NCBI RefSeq assembly: GCF_027887165.1
Contig: NC_077230.1
Coordinates: 342,544,959-342,608,958, forward strand
Length of the DNA: 64,000 nucleotides
Direction: 5' to 3'
Source: Monodelphis domestica
Lineage: Eukaryota; Chordata; Mammalia; Didelphimorphia; Didelphidae
The notes under the pieces were generated by a model that was not told where the DNA came from, did not search any database, and was given only the letters and a program-made list of their open reading frames with translations. Each line of letters opens with the position of its first letter. The first letter of the stretch is position 1. The position numbers were made by a program, and so were the translations under genes. Shown here piece by piece: positions 52,741 to 63,819 of this stretch.

Positions 52741-53388
52741 ATATGTGCAAAAATATTTAAAGCAGCTCTTTTTAGGGGGGAAAAGATTTGGAAAGTGAGG
52801 GGATAGCCATCAATTAGGAAATGACTGAGTAGGTTACAGTATATGACTATAATGGAATACTATTGTGCTGTAAAAAATGACAAGCAAGAGGAGCTCAGAA
52901 AAATCTGGAAAATCTTACATGAATTGAAGCAGAGTGAAATAAGTAGAACCAAAAGAACATTGTACAGTGACAGGAATACTTTACAATGAACAACTATAAA
53001 CAATTTAGCTATTCTCAGCAACACAATGATCCAAAACTATCCCAAAGGACTCATGATAAAAAAAAAATGCCATCTGCTTCCAAACAAGATTCTAAATACA
53101 GACCAAACTTTTTTCACTTGCTTAATTTTATTTCTTATTTGAGTTTTCTTCCACAAACAGATTAATATGGAAAAAATATTTTACATGATTGCATATGTAA
53201 AGTCTATATGAGATTGCTTACTATTTCAAGGAGACTAAGGAGTTGAAAGTGAGGGAGAAAGAGAGGGAGAGAATTCAAGACTGAAAATTCTTTGAAAAAT
53301 GTTGGAAACTATTTTTACATGTAATTGGGGAAAATGTTAAATTAAATAAGAAAGATGACATTAGATAATATGATAAGAAAAAGAACAG
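51583..53388 (+). mobile_element. L1 copy B: 5' UTR joined to ORF2 3' end
   Basis: 51,583-52,240 is a full L1 5' region ('gccaaaatagcagagaagaaac', then a GC-richer 5' UTR). At about 52,240 it jumps straight to the ORF2 C-terminus ('aagggcttcatttctcaaat', 'cattccccaatagataaatggtcaaagg') and the 3' UTR. ORF1 and most of ORF2 are absent. Confidence 0.7.
52664..52738. repeat. (AG)n microsatellite within L1 copy B
   Basis: About 35 uninterrupted AG dinucleotides replace the short A-rich lysine-codon patch normally following the 'cccaaaaagattaag' position of L1 ORF2. Confidence 0.95.
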
Positions 53389-53394
53389 CAAAGG

Positions 53395-54188
53395 AAATTA
53401 ATAAATATTGGAGGGGGTGTGGCAAAATTGGGACACTAATGCATTGCTGGTAGAGTTGTGAATTGATTTGACCATTCTGGAAGGCAACTTGGAATTATGT
53501 CCAAAGGGCCTTAAAAGACTGCCTGCCCTTTGATCCAGCCATACCACTGCTGGCTTTGTACCCCAAAGAGATAGTAGGGGAAAATACACGTACAAAAATA
53601 TTCACAGCCATGCTTTTTGTGGTGGCAAAAAAATTGGAAAATGAGAAGGTGTCCATTGATCAGGGAATGGCTGAACAAATTGTGGTATCTGATGGTGATA
53701 GAATACTACTGTACTGAAAGAAATAATGAACTGGAGGAATTCCATGTGAACAGGAAAGACCTCCAGGAATTGATGCAGAGCGAAAAGAGCAGATCCAGGA
53801 GAACATTGTACACAGAAACTGATACACTGTGGCACAATTGAATGTAATGGACTTCTCTACTAGCAGCAATGCAATGATCGAGGACAATTCTAAGGGGCTT
53901 ATAAGAAAGAAAGCTATTCATATCCAGAGAAAGAACTGTGAGAATAGAAACACAGAAGAAAAACATATGATTGATCACATTGTTCAATGGGGATATGATT
54001 GGGGATATTGACTTTAAAGGATTATAAATAATAATATGGAAATAGGTTTAAGCAATGATACATGTAAAACCCAATGGAATTACTCATTGGCTCCAGGAGG
54101 AGGGAAGGAAGAGGGGAGAGAGAAAATGAATCATGTAACCATGGAAAAATTATTCTAAATTAATTAATTAAATAAAATTTTTTTAAAA
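53395..54188 (+). mobile_element. L1 copy C: young 5'-truncated 3' end
   Basis: Starts 'aaatattggagggggtgtggc' and runs without major damage through 'ttgatccagccataccactgctgg', 'aattgatgcagagcg' and 'acccaatggaattactcattgg' to 'aattaattaattaaataaaattttt'. It is clearly less diverged than copies A and B. Confidence 0.9.
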
Positions 54189-54189
54189 A

Positions 54190-55572
54190 TCGAAGTACCA
54201 GTATCAAAAATGAAAAAGGTGAGTTCACAACCAATAAGGAAGAAATGAAAACAATTAATACGATCTCTTTTTCCCAAGTCTATGTCAATAAAATTGGCAA
54301 AATAAATGAAATAGATGGATATTAACAAAATTTACAAAAAATATTTTCCAAAACAATTTTCATGAAAACATAAATTGCTTAGATTAAATGAAAAGGAAAT
54401 AGGGTTAAAGAACCCTATCTTAGAAAAAAATTGAAAAAGTCAAAAATAAGCTCTCAAAATTTAAAAACCTCAAGAATAGATGGATTTACAAATGAATTCT
54501 ACCAAACATTTAAAGAGCAATTCATTATAATACTACATAAAATGTCTGGAAAAAGTAGATAAAAGGGTTCTACCAAATACAGTTTCTGTATGAAACAAAT
54601 ATGGTCTTGATACCTAAGGTAGGGAGAGTCAAAACAAATCACACTATATAGAAGCTAATAGATCTCTAATGAATACTGATGCAAAAGAAATTGTTTAGTT
54701 CAAAGAGGCATTTAATGAAAAAAAAAAAACAAACCAAGGAGATTAGCAATAAAACATTTTCCCCATACACCTAAAGCTTAGTCTTCCACTAATATGCACA
54801 CCATCAGTGAGAAGAATGGACACATGTAGAAAACACATAAAAAGGGACACGTATAAAGAAGGAAAATGGAAAATTGCCAAGGACCACTCATGCCTGATGC
54901 AAAAATTTTAAATAAAATTTAAGATTCCTCAGCAATATATCACATAGAGTCTATACTATGACCAGGCTGGATTTATACCAAGAATGTAGGGCTAGTTCAA
55001 TATTAGGAAAACTATAAATGCAATTGACCATCTTAATAATAAAAACAACGAAATTATATGATTAAGTAGATGCAGAAAAAGCAACTATTCCTGTTTATAA
55101 AAACCAGAAAGAATAGTACTAAGCAGAGTTTTCCTTAAAATAATAATTAATATTTATCTAAAACAAGATCTAATATTATCTATTTTGGGGACAAACAAAG
55201 TTCTCCAATAAGACCAGGAGTAAAGGGAACATCCATTATGACCATTATTATTCAAATTGAAATAGAAATGCTAGCTGTAGCAATAAGACAAGAAAATAAA
55301 TGGAAGAAATAAGCATAGGCAAAGAGGAAACAATTTTTTGTAGACAATATGATGGTTTACTTAAAGAGACTTAGAAAGTTAATTTAAAAAATTAGTTGAA
55401 ATAATGAACAATTTCAGCAAAATCCCAAAAGAAGAAATAGAGAAATTCCATTAAAAATAACTTCAAACAGTATAAAATATTTAGAGGCTTACCTGCCAGA
55501 TATATACAAGAACTATCAGAACACCTTTCCAATAAAGATATGTTCATTGCCCATGGATGGGCTGAATCAAAA
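54190..55572 (+). mobile_element. L1 copy A, ORF2 reverse-transcriptase region
   Basis: Readable fragments include 'gatggatttacaaatgaattctacc', 'ggatttataccaagaatgtagg' (G-F-I-P-R-M) and 'gtagacaatatgatggtttac'. In the last, the polymerase active-site x-D-D reads V-D-N, so the second Asp is lost. Frameshifts and stops are frequent; the copy is dead. Confidence 0.75.
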
Positions 55573-55574
55573 AA

Positions 55575-55992
55575 AAAAAAAATCCTCATTTCCTAACTGG
55601 CTGCATTCTTTTGGAATTCTCCACCAATCTTCCAGGAATATCTTTCTCATGCAAAATCACATCAGTCTTGGGTAGTCATGTTTCTTTACTGACATCTGCC
55701 CTGGAACATCTCTGATTGTGGAGAGAAGAGCAAAGTTCCTTCTACATCCTCTGTCTAAGAAGGGTATCCAAACCAGCCATCTCTTCATGTCTTCATTTCC
55801 CAGTGAGCTATACTCTTTGGACTTCATCATTCTTCCTCCTTACTTCTCAGTTTCTTCTTGTGTGTTATCCTTCCCTACTAGGTTGTAATCTCCTTGAGGA
55901 TAGGGAATTCTTTTTCATTCTGTATCTCTCTAGTGCTTAGAGTTCATGCTTGGTATATATTATTCACTTAATAAATGTTTATTAATTGAAAT
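55575..55992 (+). mobile_element. L2-like 3' end inside L1 copy A
   Basis: 'gttgtaatctccttgaggatag', 'ctctagtgcttagagttcatgc' and 'cttaataaatgtttattaattg' are an L2-type 3' end. A run of A precedes it (55,569-55,581) and L1 ORF2 resumes after 55,995. Confidence 0.65.
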
Positions 55993-55994
55993 GG

Positions 55995-57725
55995 GTTAAT
56001 TAGTGGGATAGATTAGTTACACAGAACAAAAGAACATATTAACCTAGTGTTCGATAAATCCAAAAATCTCAACAACAGTGGCAAGAACTCACTCTTCAGC
56101 AAAAACTGTTGGGAAAACTAGAAAATAGTCTGGTAAAAACTATAAGCCAACATCTCCCACTAAACACCAAGATAAGTTATAAATGAGTACATGATTTAAA
56201 CATATAGAGTGATATCATAAGCAAAATAGAGGAGTGAGAAAGAAATTATTATCAGATCTACGAACAGGAGAAGCATGCAAGATAGAGAGCTTCTTAAGAG
56301 CTAAAACAGACTGTTTTGATTACATAAAACTAAAAAGGTTTTGTATAAACAAAATCATTGTAGCTAAAATTTAGAATGCAAGTAAATAGGGAAGGTTCTC
56401 GGATAAAGCAAGTTTCTCTGATGAAGGGATTGAATAAGAGCCATTACCCAATTGATAAATGGTCAAAGAAGTTCAGATTTTAGAGAATAAAACCAAACTA
56501 TCAATAGACATGAAAAAATTCTCTAAAATTATTAATAATTAAAGAAATGAGAATTGAAACAAATTTGAAGTACCATCTCACAACCATCATATTGGCAAGG
56601 CTGGCAAAAAAAGGAAAATGGCAAATTCTAGAGATTTGGGAAAACATATACTTTAATACACTGGGGAGGGACATTGTTTTTTTTTTATTTAATTTTATTG
56701 TCATGCAAAACACACTTCCATATTGTCATTGTTGTAAGGGCACACACATACATAACCCAAACCCCAAAATAAAACCATAAATACACCGATGTGAAAGATG
56801 ATTCCTATAGTTCTTTCCCTGGAGGTGGATAGCATTCCCAGTCATAAGTCTTTCAGGATTGTCCCAGTTCATTGCGTTGCTGAGAGTAGCCAAGTTTTCA
56901 CAAATAATCATCGTACAATATTGCTGTTATTGTATATAATGTTCTCCCAGGTTTTTTTTTCATTAATGTACTATAGACTAGTCTAGCCAGTCTGGAAAGC
57001 ATTTTGAAACTATTCCCCTAAAGCTATTACACTGTGAATATTTTTTTAACTAGAAATATTGCTACCAGAACTATCCCCAAATGGTATCAAAGAAAGAGAG
57101 AATGACCCATATATTCAAAAAGGTTTATAGTAGCTTTTTTTGTGGTGTTAAAGAACTGGAAACTGAGAAGTTGCTTATCAATTAGAGAATGGCTGAACAA
57201 CTTAAGGTATATGAAGGTGATAGAATATTACTGTACTATACAGAGTAATGAAAGGGACAGTTTCAGAAAACACCTGGTGAAGAACTGATACAAGTTAAAG
57301 TGAGCAAAACCAGAAGAATGATTTATATAATAACTATAATATTATAGATAAACAACTCTGAAAGATTTATGAACTCTGATCAACACATTGACCACTACAG
57401 TTCTAAAGAACTCATGACGAAATAAGCTATCTGTATTCATATTCATTTGTATTGGTATCCATATGTATATAGAGAGCCAATGGATTCAAAGCACAAAACG
57501 ATGCATATTTTCTTTTCTTTCTTTTTTTTTGACACAGCTAATTATTTTTACATGACTTTTGACATAGAATTCATTTTACTCAACTATACATATGTGTAGT
57601 GTGTTATGTTTTTCTTGCCTTCTTGGTTGATGGAAGAGGTAAGAGGGAAAGAATTTAGAACTGAAAGTATATATATAATCGAATTTTTAAAAAGAAAATT
57701 GGAAGGCAAGAAGATGATAATAGGA
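55995..57725 (+). mobile_element. L1 copy A, ORF2 C-terminus and 3' end
   Basis: 'gtgggatagattagttacac', 'tgttgggaaaactagaaaatag', 'gagccattacccaattgataaatgg' and, after the 56.68-56.96 kb insertion, 'gagaatggctgaacaac' and 'acaagttaaagtgagcaaaacc' lead into the 3' UTR. Confidence 0.75.
56676..56960 (-). mobile_element. Short antisense L1 3' end inserted in copy A
   Basis: Begins with T-rich 'tttttttttatttaattttattg', followed by 'catgcaaaacacacttccatattg', 'ttctttccctggaggtgg' and 'gtattgctgttattgtatataatg' type sequence, the reverse complement of an older L1 3' UTR. The plus-strand L1 continues on both sides. Confidence 0.75.
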
Positions 57726-58160
57726 ACAATCAAATTAGAGGAGTCAGGAGGGGGTGGGACTGAAGATAAATATAAAAAGGCTGGATTTGGTGAGGGAAAA
57801 AGCCACCTCTTTTTCAGAGATTAGAGTGATGGAAGCAAGAATAGGGGATTATATCATTGTCGTGTGAGATAAGAAGGGGAGAAGAAGGAGCTCCTAGCAA
57901 ATGGTATTTTGTTGTTGGTAGTGGTGGTGATGTTTGTGAAATTTCAATGCAAAATCCTTAGCTGAGAGGATGAGGAAGAAGCAACTGGGAAGTTTACAGA
58001 GAGAAGAGGCAGATTGGAACAGTGATTCTAATGAGTGGAATACAGAATCAATTAGAGATCACCTTGTGGGCATTTTGGGCACACTTGAAATAAGATAAAT
58101 TTGTAGTGGACTCAGTTCAGAAGAATAAATCAAATGAATATTCTACATGCAAACCCTTTA
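57726..58160. other. No gene or clear repeat recognised
   Basis: Purine-rich mixed sequence with GAAGAAGG and GGTGGTGATG patches. No frame longer than about 70 codons carries any domain feature. Confidence 0.4.
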
Positions 58161-58161
58161 A

Positions 58162-58595
58162 GTACTGGAAGCTGACTTGCATATTCCCTAAAGATTCTCT
58201 TCTCCTGGCTAAACATGCCTTCCTTCATGCACCTTCAACAAGACATAGACTCTAGGTCTTTCCCCAATCTGATTGCTCTCCTTTGGATAATCTCTCATTT
58301 ATCAATGTCTTTCTCAACTGAATACAATACTCCAGATGAGGTTTGGTGAGGGCAGGGCACAGTGGGACTCCAATTCCTAAAAGTTTTGTGTCTCTGAATG
58401 TAGCTCAAGAGGGAATGACCATTTTTGGCTAGCAGGTCACACTACAAACTCATACTGTCCCTGTAATCCACGAAAACCCCAGATCTTTGTTAGAACCATG
58501 CCTCCTCCAACTGGTATTTGGTGGGGTTTTTGGTATCCATATACAAGGCTTTATATTTATCCCAAATTTTATATGATTCGTCCTTAACCCCTAGC
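58162..58595 (-). mobile_element. L3/CR1-type LINE 3' region, antisense
   Basis: 'ttctcctggctaaacatgcc', 'tgctctcctttggataatc', 'gaatacaatactccagatgagg' and 'ccccagatctttgttagaacc' are in reversed CR1/L3 order. Confidence 0.7.
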
Positions 58596-58824
58596 CCCCC
58601 CAAACCATGGCATAATTGAGATTTGAACTCAAATCTCTCATTCCAAATATTGTGTTCTTTCCTCAATGAAAGGGGTCCAAAGTAAAGAGGTCACAAAATG
58701 GGTCTAGAAGAGGCTTTAGATATAAAAACTATCACTGTATCAGAATGAATAAGATTCTTCAATTGATTAGATATGGAAGGAATGAAGGTGATTTGGAAGT
58801 TTCAAGCTTGGTTGACTAAGAGCA

Positions 58825-59160
58825 TCACTGTGTGCCATATAGAATTAGGAATGTGGGGATTAGGTCCAAGGTTAAATCCATGTTTAGAAGGCAGATGGAG
58901 ACTTGGGACTGGAATTCTGGAGAGAGTATGGGGGATGAAGATATAGAATTGGGAGTTATGTGCATCCTGGTGATAACTGATGCCATGGAAATGAATGAGA
59001 TAGCTAAGGGACAACATGGAGAAGGAGAAGAGGGTTCAAACCAGAGCCTTGAGATATACCTGTTCTTAGGAGGTTGCATAAAGATAATAAACAAGTTAAT
59101 AAGACTAAGAAAGAGCAATTGGACAGATGGGACGAAGATCCAAGAGAGGTGAATATTATT
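58825..59160 (+). mobile_element. Mammalian interspersed repeat, 3' part (left)
   Basis: 'gagaattgggagttatgtgc' type sequence, 'gatgccatggaaatgaatgagatagc' and 'agagccttgagatatacc' continue the family whose 5' half is at 30.5 kb. Interrupted by the L2 block and resumed at 59,575. Confidence 0.5.
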
Positions 59161-59239
59161 GAATTCAATGGAGTAGAGATTATCTAAAAGGAACAGTCTA
59201 CCTGATGTTGACCACAATGCATGACATTTCGTCTTGCAT

Positions 59240-59572
59240 CTTCCTTTGCCTTTGTACAGACTGACCCCCATGCCTAGAAAGTACTCCTTTCCTACCTGTT
59301 CTTCATAAAATCCCTAATTTCCATAAGTGCTCCTTTAAGTTCTCTTACAAGAGGACTTCCCATAGTTCTCCAATCTGTTCTTCCTCCACTCCAAATGACT
59401 TTGTATTGATTTTATTAATATCTTGAATTTATTTACTTGTATACATGTTGTTCCCCCAGGAGATCATAAGTTTCTTAAGGGCAAAGATTTGGGGGGCTTA
59501 TTTTTGTCTTTGTTTCCTCAGGACCTAGCACAGGCCCAGCACATAGGTGATGATTAATAAAAGTTAGATACA
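59240..59572 (+). mobile_element. L2 LINE 3' end
   Basis: 'cccccatgcctagaaagtactcc', 'gatcataagtttcttaagggcaaag' and 'ctagcacaggcccagcacatagg' are followed by the tail 'attaataaaagttagatac'. Confidence 0.7.
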
Positions 59573-59574
59573 TT

Positions 59575-59856
59575 GAATTGAATCATTGTGTTAAATGTTG
59601 CAGAGAGGTCAAAGAGAATGAGGACTGAAAAAAATTGGAATGGCCAATTAAGAAGTCATCAGTAATCTCAGAGTTAATAATTTCAATATAGAGTGGTGAA
59701 GAGTGAACCAAGGGAATTGGGGAGGGCGGAGAAACATCGGTGAGGCTGAAGTAAGTGGAGCATCAGGTGTAGACAACTTTTTCCAAGAAGTTTAACAAGA
59801 AGGAAAGGAGAAAGATGGGATGATAACTGGGTGAGCTAGAAGGGAAGGCTTTTTGA
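59575..59856 (+). mobile_element. Mammalian interspersed repeat, 3' part (right)
   Basis: 'gttgcagagaggtcaaagagaatgagg', 'caattaagaagtcatcag' and 'caagaagtttaacaagaaggaaagg' continue the element interrupted at 59,160. Confidence 0.5.
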
Positions 59857-60003
59857 GGATTGGTGTTCATAGGGGTCAGAGATCCTATTGGGATTAGAAT
59901 CCCATCTAGAAGTAGGGTCAATGCTCAGACGGGGACTACGTCCAGAGTTAGGCCTGAGATATATTGTGTAGAAGGTATCTTCCATCCCTTTCCTCTGATT
60001 TAA
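59857..60003 (+). other. Isolated fragment of the giant-repeat family
   Basis: The frame open from 59,857 to TAA (60,001-60,003) reads, at 59,893-59,958, R-I-P-S-R-S-R-V-N-A-Q-T-G-T-T-S-R-V-R-P-E (in two parts by alignment). DNA shares 'gtcaatgctca' and 'ccagagttagg' with the 26-residue units at 40-42 kb, in the same order and near-same spacing. I infer a diverged single unit 13.5 kb beyond the main frame. Whether it is an exon, a relic or a moved copy is unknown. Confidence 0.5.
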
Positions 60004-60600
60004 GACCGAGGGGTATGTTCCAGTTAGAAGCTGGTTTTCTCTCTGTCTCTATCTCTCTCTCCCTCCCTCCCTCCTCCACTCACATCCCATTGCCTGGAGA
60101 AAAAAAAAACTCAGCAAAACCAATTAATACATTTTTAAAAGGCTGAGAATATGTTCACCTATGGACCTCCCCTCTCTGCAGAGAAGTTCTCTTCTTAGGG
60201 GGTCATGATTGCTCTTTCTCATTTAGTTACATTCACTTTTGATTTGGGGGGATGTGGTTGTTCTCACTTACATGGCTGTAGTCACTGTGGACAATGTTTA
60301 CTTGGCTCTGCTTTCCTTCATTCTGTACCAAGCCATGTAGATGGGTCCTGCTGCTGCCCTGTATTCCCCACTTTTGTCATTTCTTACAGCACAATAATAT
60401 TCCATCAAATAAAATGTGTTTGGCTGGTCCCCAACTGATATAGTAAATGGTTTAGAGATCCCTTTCCATCTTGGTTGCATTTTTCTGGTCACACTTCAAT
60501 TAATCAATTTGCTTACTAAAAGGTCAAAACCAGACACAGTATCTCCTTTGTTCTGTAAGAAATCTCCCTATTGATATATCCTGAGCTCATAATGAAAGAA
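60004..60600. other. Pyrimidine-rich patch and possible antisense L1 remnant
   Basis: A TCTC/CCCTCC tract (60,040-60,080) is followed by sequence at about 60,360-60,440 ('gcacaataatattccatcaaat') that resembles the reversed L1 'gaatactattgtgct' region. Boundaries are too weak to call more. Confidence 0.4.
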
Positions 60601-60604
60601 ATCA

Positions 60605-60712
60605 TGTAGTACTGGATAGGAGGGTGGGATCTGGGTTCCAGTCTAGTCTCAGACATGCATGGACTGTGTGACCTTGGCCAAGTAACTTAACCTTCATGTT
60701 CCAGATGACTTC
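60605..60712 (+). mobile_element. MIR SINE, central fragment
   Basis: 'gggatctgggttccagtctag', 'actgtgtgaccttggccaagtaac' and 'ttaaccttcatg' are MIR core. Confidence 0.65.
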
Positions 60713-61254
60713 CTAGGAAAACAAGTTACAGATGAGTTGCTAATCTGCCTTTGTGGAAGACATTCCTGTGATAAGAGGTTCCTCTCCAGAAGGAATGCTT
60801 GCTCAGCCTATGAACAGCCCATAGAACACAGCTGGTGTGCGGACAAAAGTCTCAGTGAGGATTATGAAGATGGATTGGAGGTAGATACCACACCAAGTGT
60901 CGCTGGCAATTGGAGAATGCAGTCGAGGTGAGGATGAAGGGCTCGTCAAGATGCTGCTAGAAGTCAGGGAAAACTCAGACCAAAATTGAAATGCTTTGTA
61001 ATAGAAGACATGGTGACCTAAAATTCCTTGTGTTACCAAAGAAGAGACCTCTGGGGTCTTTCCAAGGTAAAGAGGAAACCCCTTCATTCCCTTCTCTAAA
61101 AAATGACCAGAACCAGCTCTTTATTCAGACAGGTCAGTGGAGTCTCCACCACTGGCAGAAGCTTACAGTCTTCATTACCCAAAAGTGGGCGAATTCCACA
61201 ATTTGTGGATAATCACTGACCTCTAAGAGTCCGGTGCCCAGTTATGGGCCTCCA

Positions 61255-61575
61255 GGTCTCTCACTTCCCCCGGCCCACCAGTAATTCCTTGAACATATCA
61301 TTCCATTCCCTTGCCTTTTCTTTGCCTGTCTCCTGTGCCTCTCTTGAATTTCCCAGGTCCCCAAGGAGAATCCCGCCTTCTGCAGGAGCTCCCTTGGGCT
61401 CCCCAGCTGGCAGTGCCTTTCCCTCCCCTCGGAGATACTGTCATTTATTCTGAATATATCTTGTACATACTGATCATCTGCCTATTGTCTCCCCCCTTAG
61501 GCTGTGAATTGCAGCCCTTAGCACTGTTCCTGAAAAAGCAAACGCTCAATAAATGTTGGGTGGCCAGTTGACACC
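61255..61575 (+). mobile_element. L2 LINE 3' end
   Basis: 'gtgaattgcagcccttagcactgttcc' and 'cgctcaataaatgttgggtgg' close the element. The upstream 200 bp is compatible with L2 but diverged. Confidence 0.6.
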
Positions 61576-62488
61576 TCCTCACGTGATACACCTTCTATAA
61601 GGCAACAACCTACTGGTCCAGAGAGTAACATCCCAACCCTGCTCCCACACAAAGCATCATGGTAGCATTTTTACTCGTCTTGGCATAGTCTATAGCTGCC
61701 ACTAGAATTTTGTGCCCTCTGCTAGCCCGTCCCCCAACAGCAAACCTGTCCCATGTAGGCAGGGGGGGAGCAGGGGAAGAACTCAAGCTGGCCACACAGA
61801 AACTTCCTTTTAAAGAAGTTACTCATCTTAACTAGAGACAAAGTGCTTGAGGTGTTATGAACATTTTCTACATTTGGTACCCCCAAGCAAAGGTTGGGTG
61901 GGAAGCTTCTAGTTAGTACTCTGAATTCTTCTGGCTCACATTGAGCTTATAATCCTCAGAGACCCCCTTATCTTTTTTTCTGGGTCACTGCTTATAGAAA
62001 AAATGTGAGTGTTTATGATGAGTGTTATTAGATGGCTGGGCATGGAGATGGAGGATGAAGGGGTAAAAATGAAGGCCCTATGATCCCTGCTGTCTGGGCT
62101 AATTCTGCTAACTCATTTACCTGTTCTCCCTCCCCCCACCCATCCCAAGTCTCCAAATTACTTCCTCCACTGAAATTACATTTTCTAGCGATGAAATTAT
62201 CATGAGTGTTGAGGTTGGGGCAGATAAATGGCCTAACATGGACCTACCGATTTATCCAGTTCCTTCCTGGCTCTTCTGACCAGAAGGTCACCTATACTAT
62301 CCCTGCCTAATACCCCACCATGGCTCCAGGAAGTCTGGCATTTACTTGGTAGTTTAGGCTCCCAATCAAGCAGCCCAGAACCAGCTCAGGCTTGTGTTTC
62401 TGAGAAGCTTCCATGATACTTATTGTTGTCACTGGGGCTGAACCCAATCTTCCTTATGACCCTTTTTTGCTAGAGCCTGGAAAGAACT
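61576..62488. other. Repeat-poor stretch, no gene recognised
   Basis: About 0.9 kb with no clear repeat and no plausible coding frame. Compositionally even, so it is a candidate for ancestral or conserved non-coding sequence. Confidence 0.45.
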
Positions 62489-62700
62489 CGTGGCTTGAAG
62501 TTGTAGAAAATACTTTGAATTTCAAGTCAGGGAACCTGGGTTTAAATCCTACCTCTAACACCTATGATCTGTGACACCATGGGCAAACACAGTTCTTCCC
62601 TCTTGGCCTCAGTTTCCCATTTATAAAATGAAAGGGTTGGATTTGATGACCTCTATAGACCCTCCTACCACTAAATATGAAGATCTTTTAAATTCACAGA
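62489..62700 (+). mobile_element. THER/MIR SINE
   Basis: 'gggaacctgggtttaaatcc', 'cttggcctcagtttcccattt' and 'ggatttgatgacctctatag' occur in order. A second SINE head ('aaaaaggacactagacccag') starts at 62,717 and is cut at about 62,790. Confidence 0.75.
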
Positions 62701-62790
62701 ACTGAAAACATTCATTGGATGTCGTAGTAAAAAGGACACTAGACCCAGAATTGGGACAGCTGGGTTCAAATTCTGGATTCCACACCAGCG

Positions 62791-63384
62791 CTGGGAAATC
62801 TTCTTGTATTATTTCTTGGATTATAGTATACAGATTTTTTTTTTTACTTCCATGGAGACTTGTTATCTTTAGGTTGTCTCTACAAACCTGCCTCCAAGAT
62901 TAGAGTGATTTTTGTAAGTATAGAAATCCTATTTTCTTTTAATTTTACTGCTTTTTGTTTTTCTTCTGGATTGTCTTTCATTTCTATGTATCTGCATCCT
63001 CAAGCAGTTGTTCTCTCACTTATTTCTCTGATGAGATCCGTTGATGTGGATTCAAGTTTTTGCATTATGAATGATTATTTCTGCTGTACAAGGCATAGAT
63101 TCTTATTTTTCTCTTTATTTATGAACATCCTGTGGTGATTCCATGCTCTCTTTGGAATATGCAGCGCCCTTTACTCATCAGATATTAATTCATTTTCCTT
63201 TATCTTTCAACATTTATTTAGACTTTAAAGTCTATACTACCCTCATGAGCTGCACATTCTTTTGGATTATTTGGAGGGAGGTCAAATTCTCTTCTTCTAT
63301 TAATATCTCCCTTATTGATTGCTTATTCCCAAGGCCTTTAACTGAGTTTTCTTCTTCTTGATATCTTTGAGAATATCAGTCTTT
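62791..63384. other. T-rich stretch, no gene recognised
   Basis: Plus-strand T-rich sequence that could be antisense LINE coding sequence, but no diagnostic motif is readable. No gene is called. Confidence 0.35.
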
Positions 63385-63625
63385 TTCAGTAATGGTAAAC
63401 CTTTGAGTTTGAGTGTCCAGAAGGCACATAAAAGCTGTAGGTGAGCCTCCATATTACCAGAGAGAGCTGAGAAAGTGCTTGCTTTGGGCAGCTGGACAGA
63501 GGGGTGAGTCATGCAAAAAATGTCCTCAGGCTCTAGGAAGAAGGGGAACAGGGCAGCTCCCCAAATGCCATCTCTGCACAGGTGCCATGTCTTTGCCAGA
63601 GGGTCCCAGACCATGGAGATGGTTA
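63385..63625 (+). mobile_element. hAT-Charlie-type non-autonomous DNA transposon
   Basis: 'cagtaatggtaaacctttgag', 'ggcacataaaagctgtagg', 'tgctttgggcagctggacagagggg' and 'tgtcctcaggctctaggaag' match in order a marsupial hAT MITE that I recall. Terminal repeats are too decayed to place exactly. Confidence 0.5.
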
Positions 63626-63819
63626 TAACTACTTTATCTCTGGTGCATAATTCTTATTCTGGAGAGGTTTGAGAGGAAGGTCATAAGGATTGTAGAATGT
63701 GTCTAGTTCTCCATACTATTGGTCACATGCCCTGGAAGTCCTAGGATATGTATTTAATAAAGGCCAGTCCTCCTTGGTTGTGTCTGTTAGATATTAATGA
63801 CAAATATAACAAAATGGAC

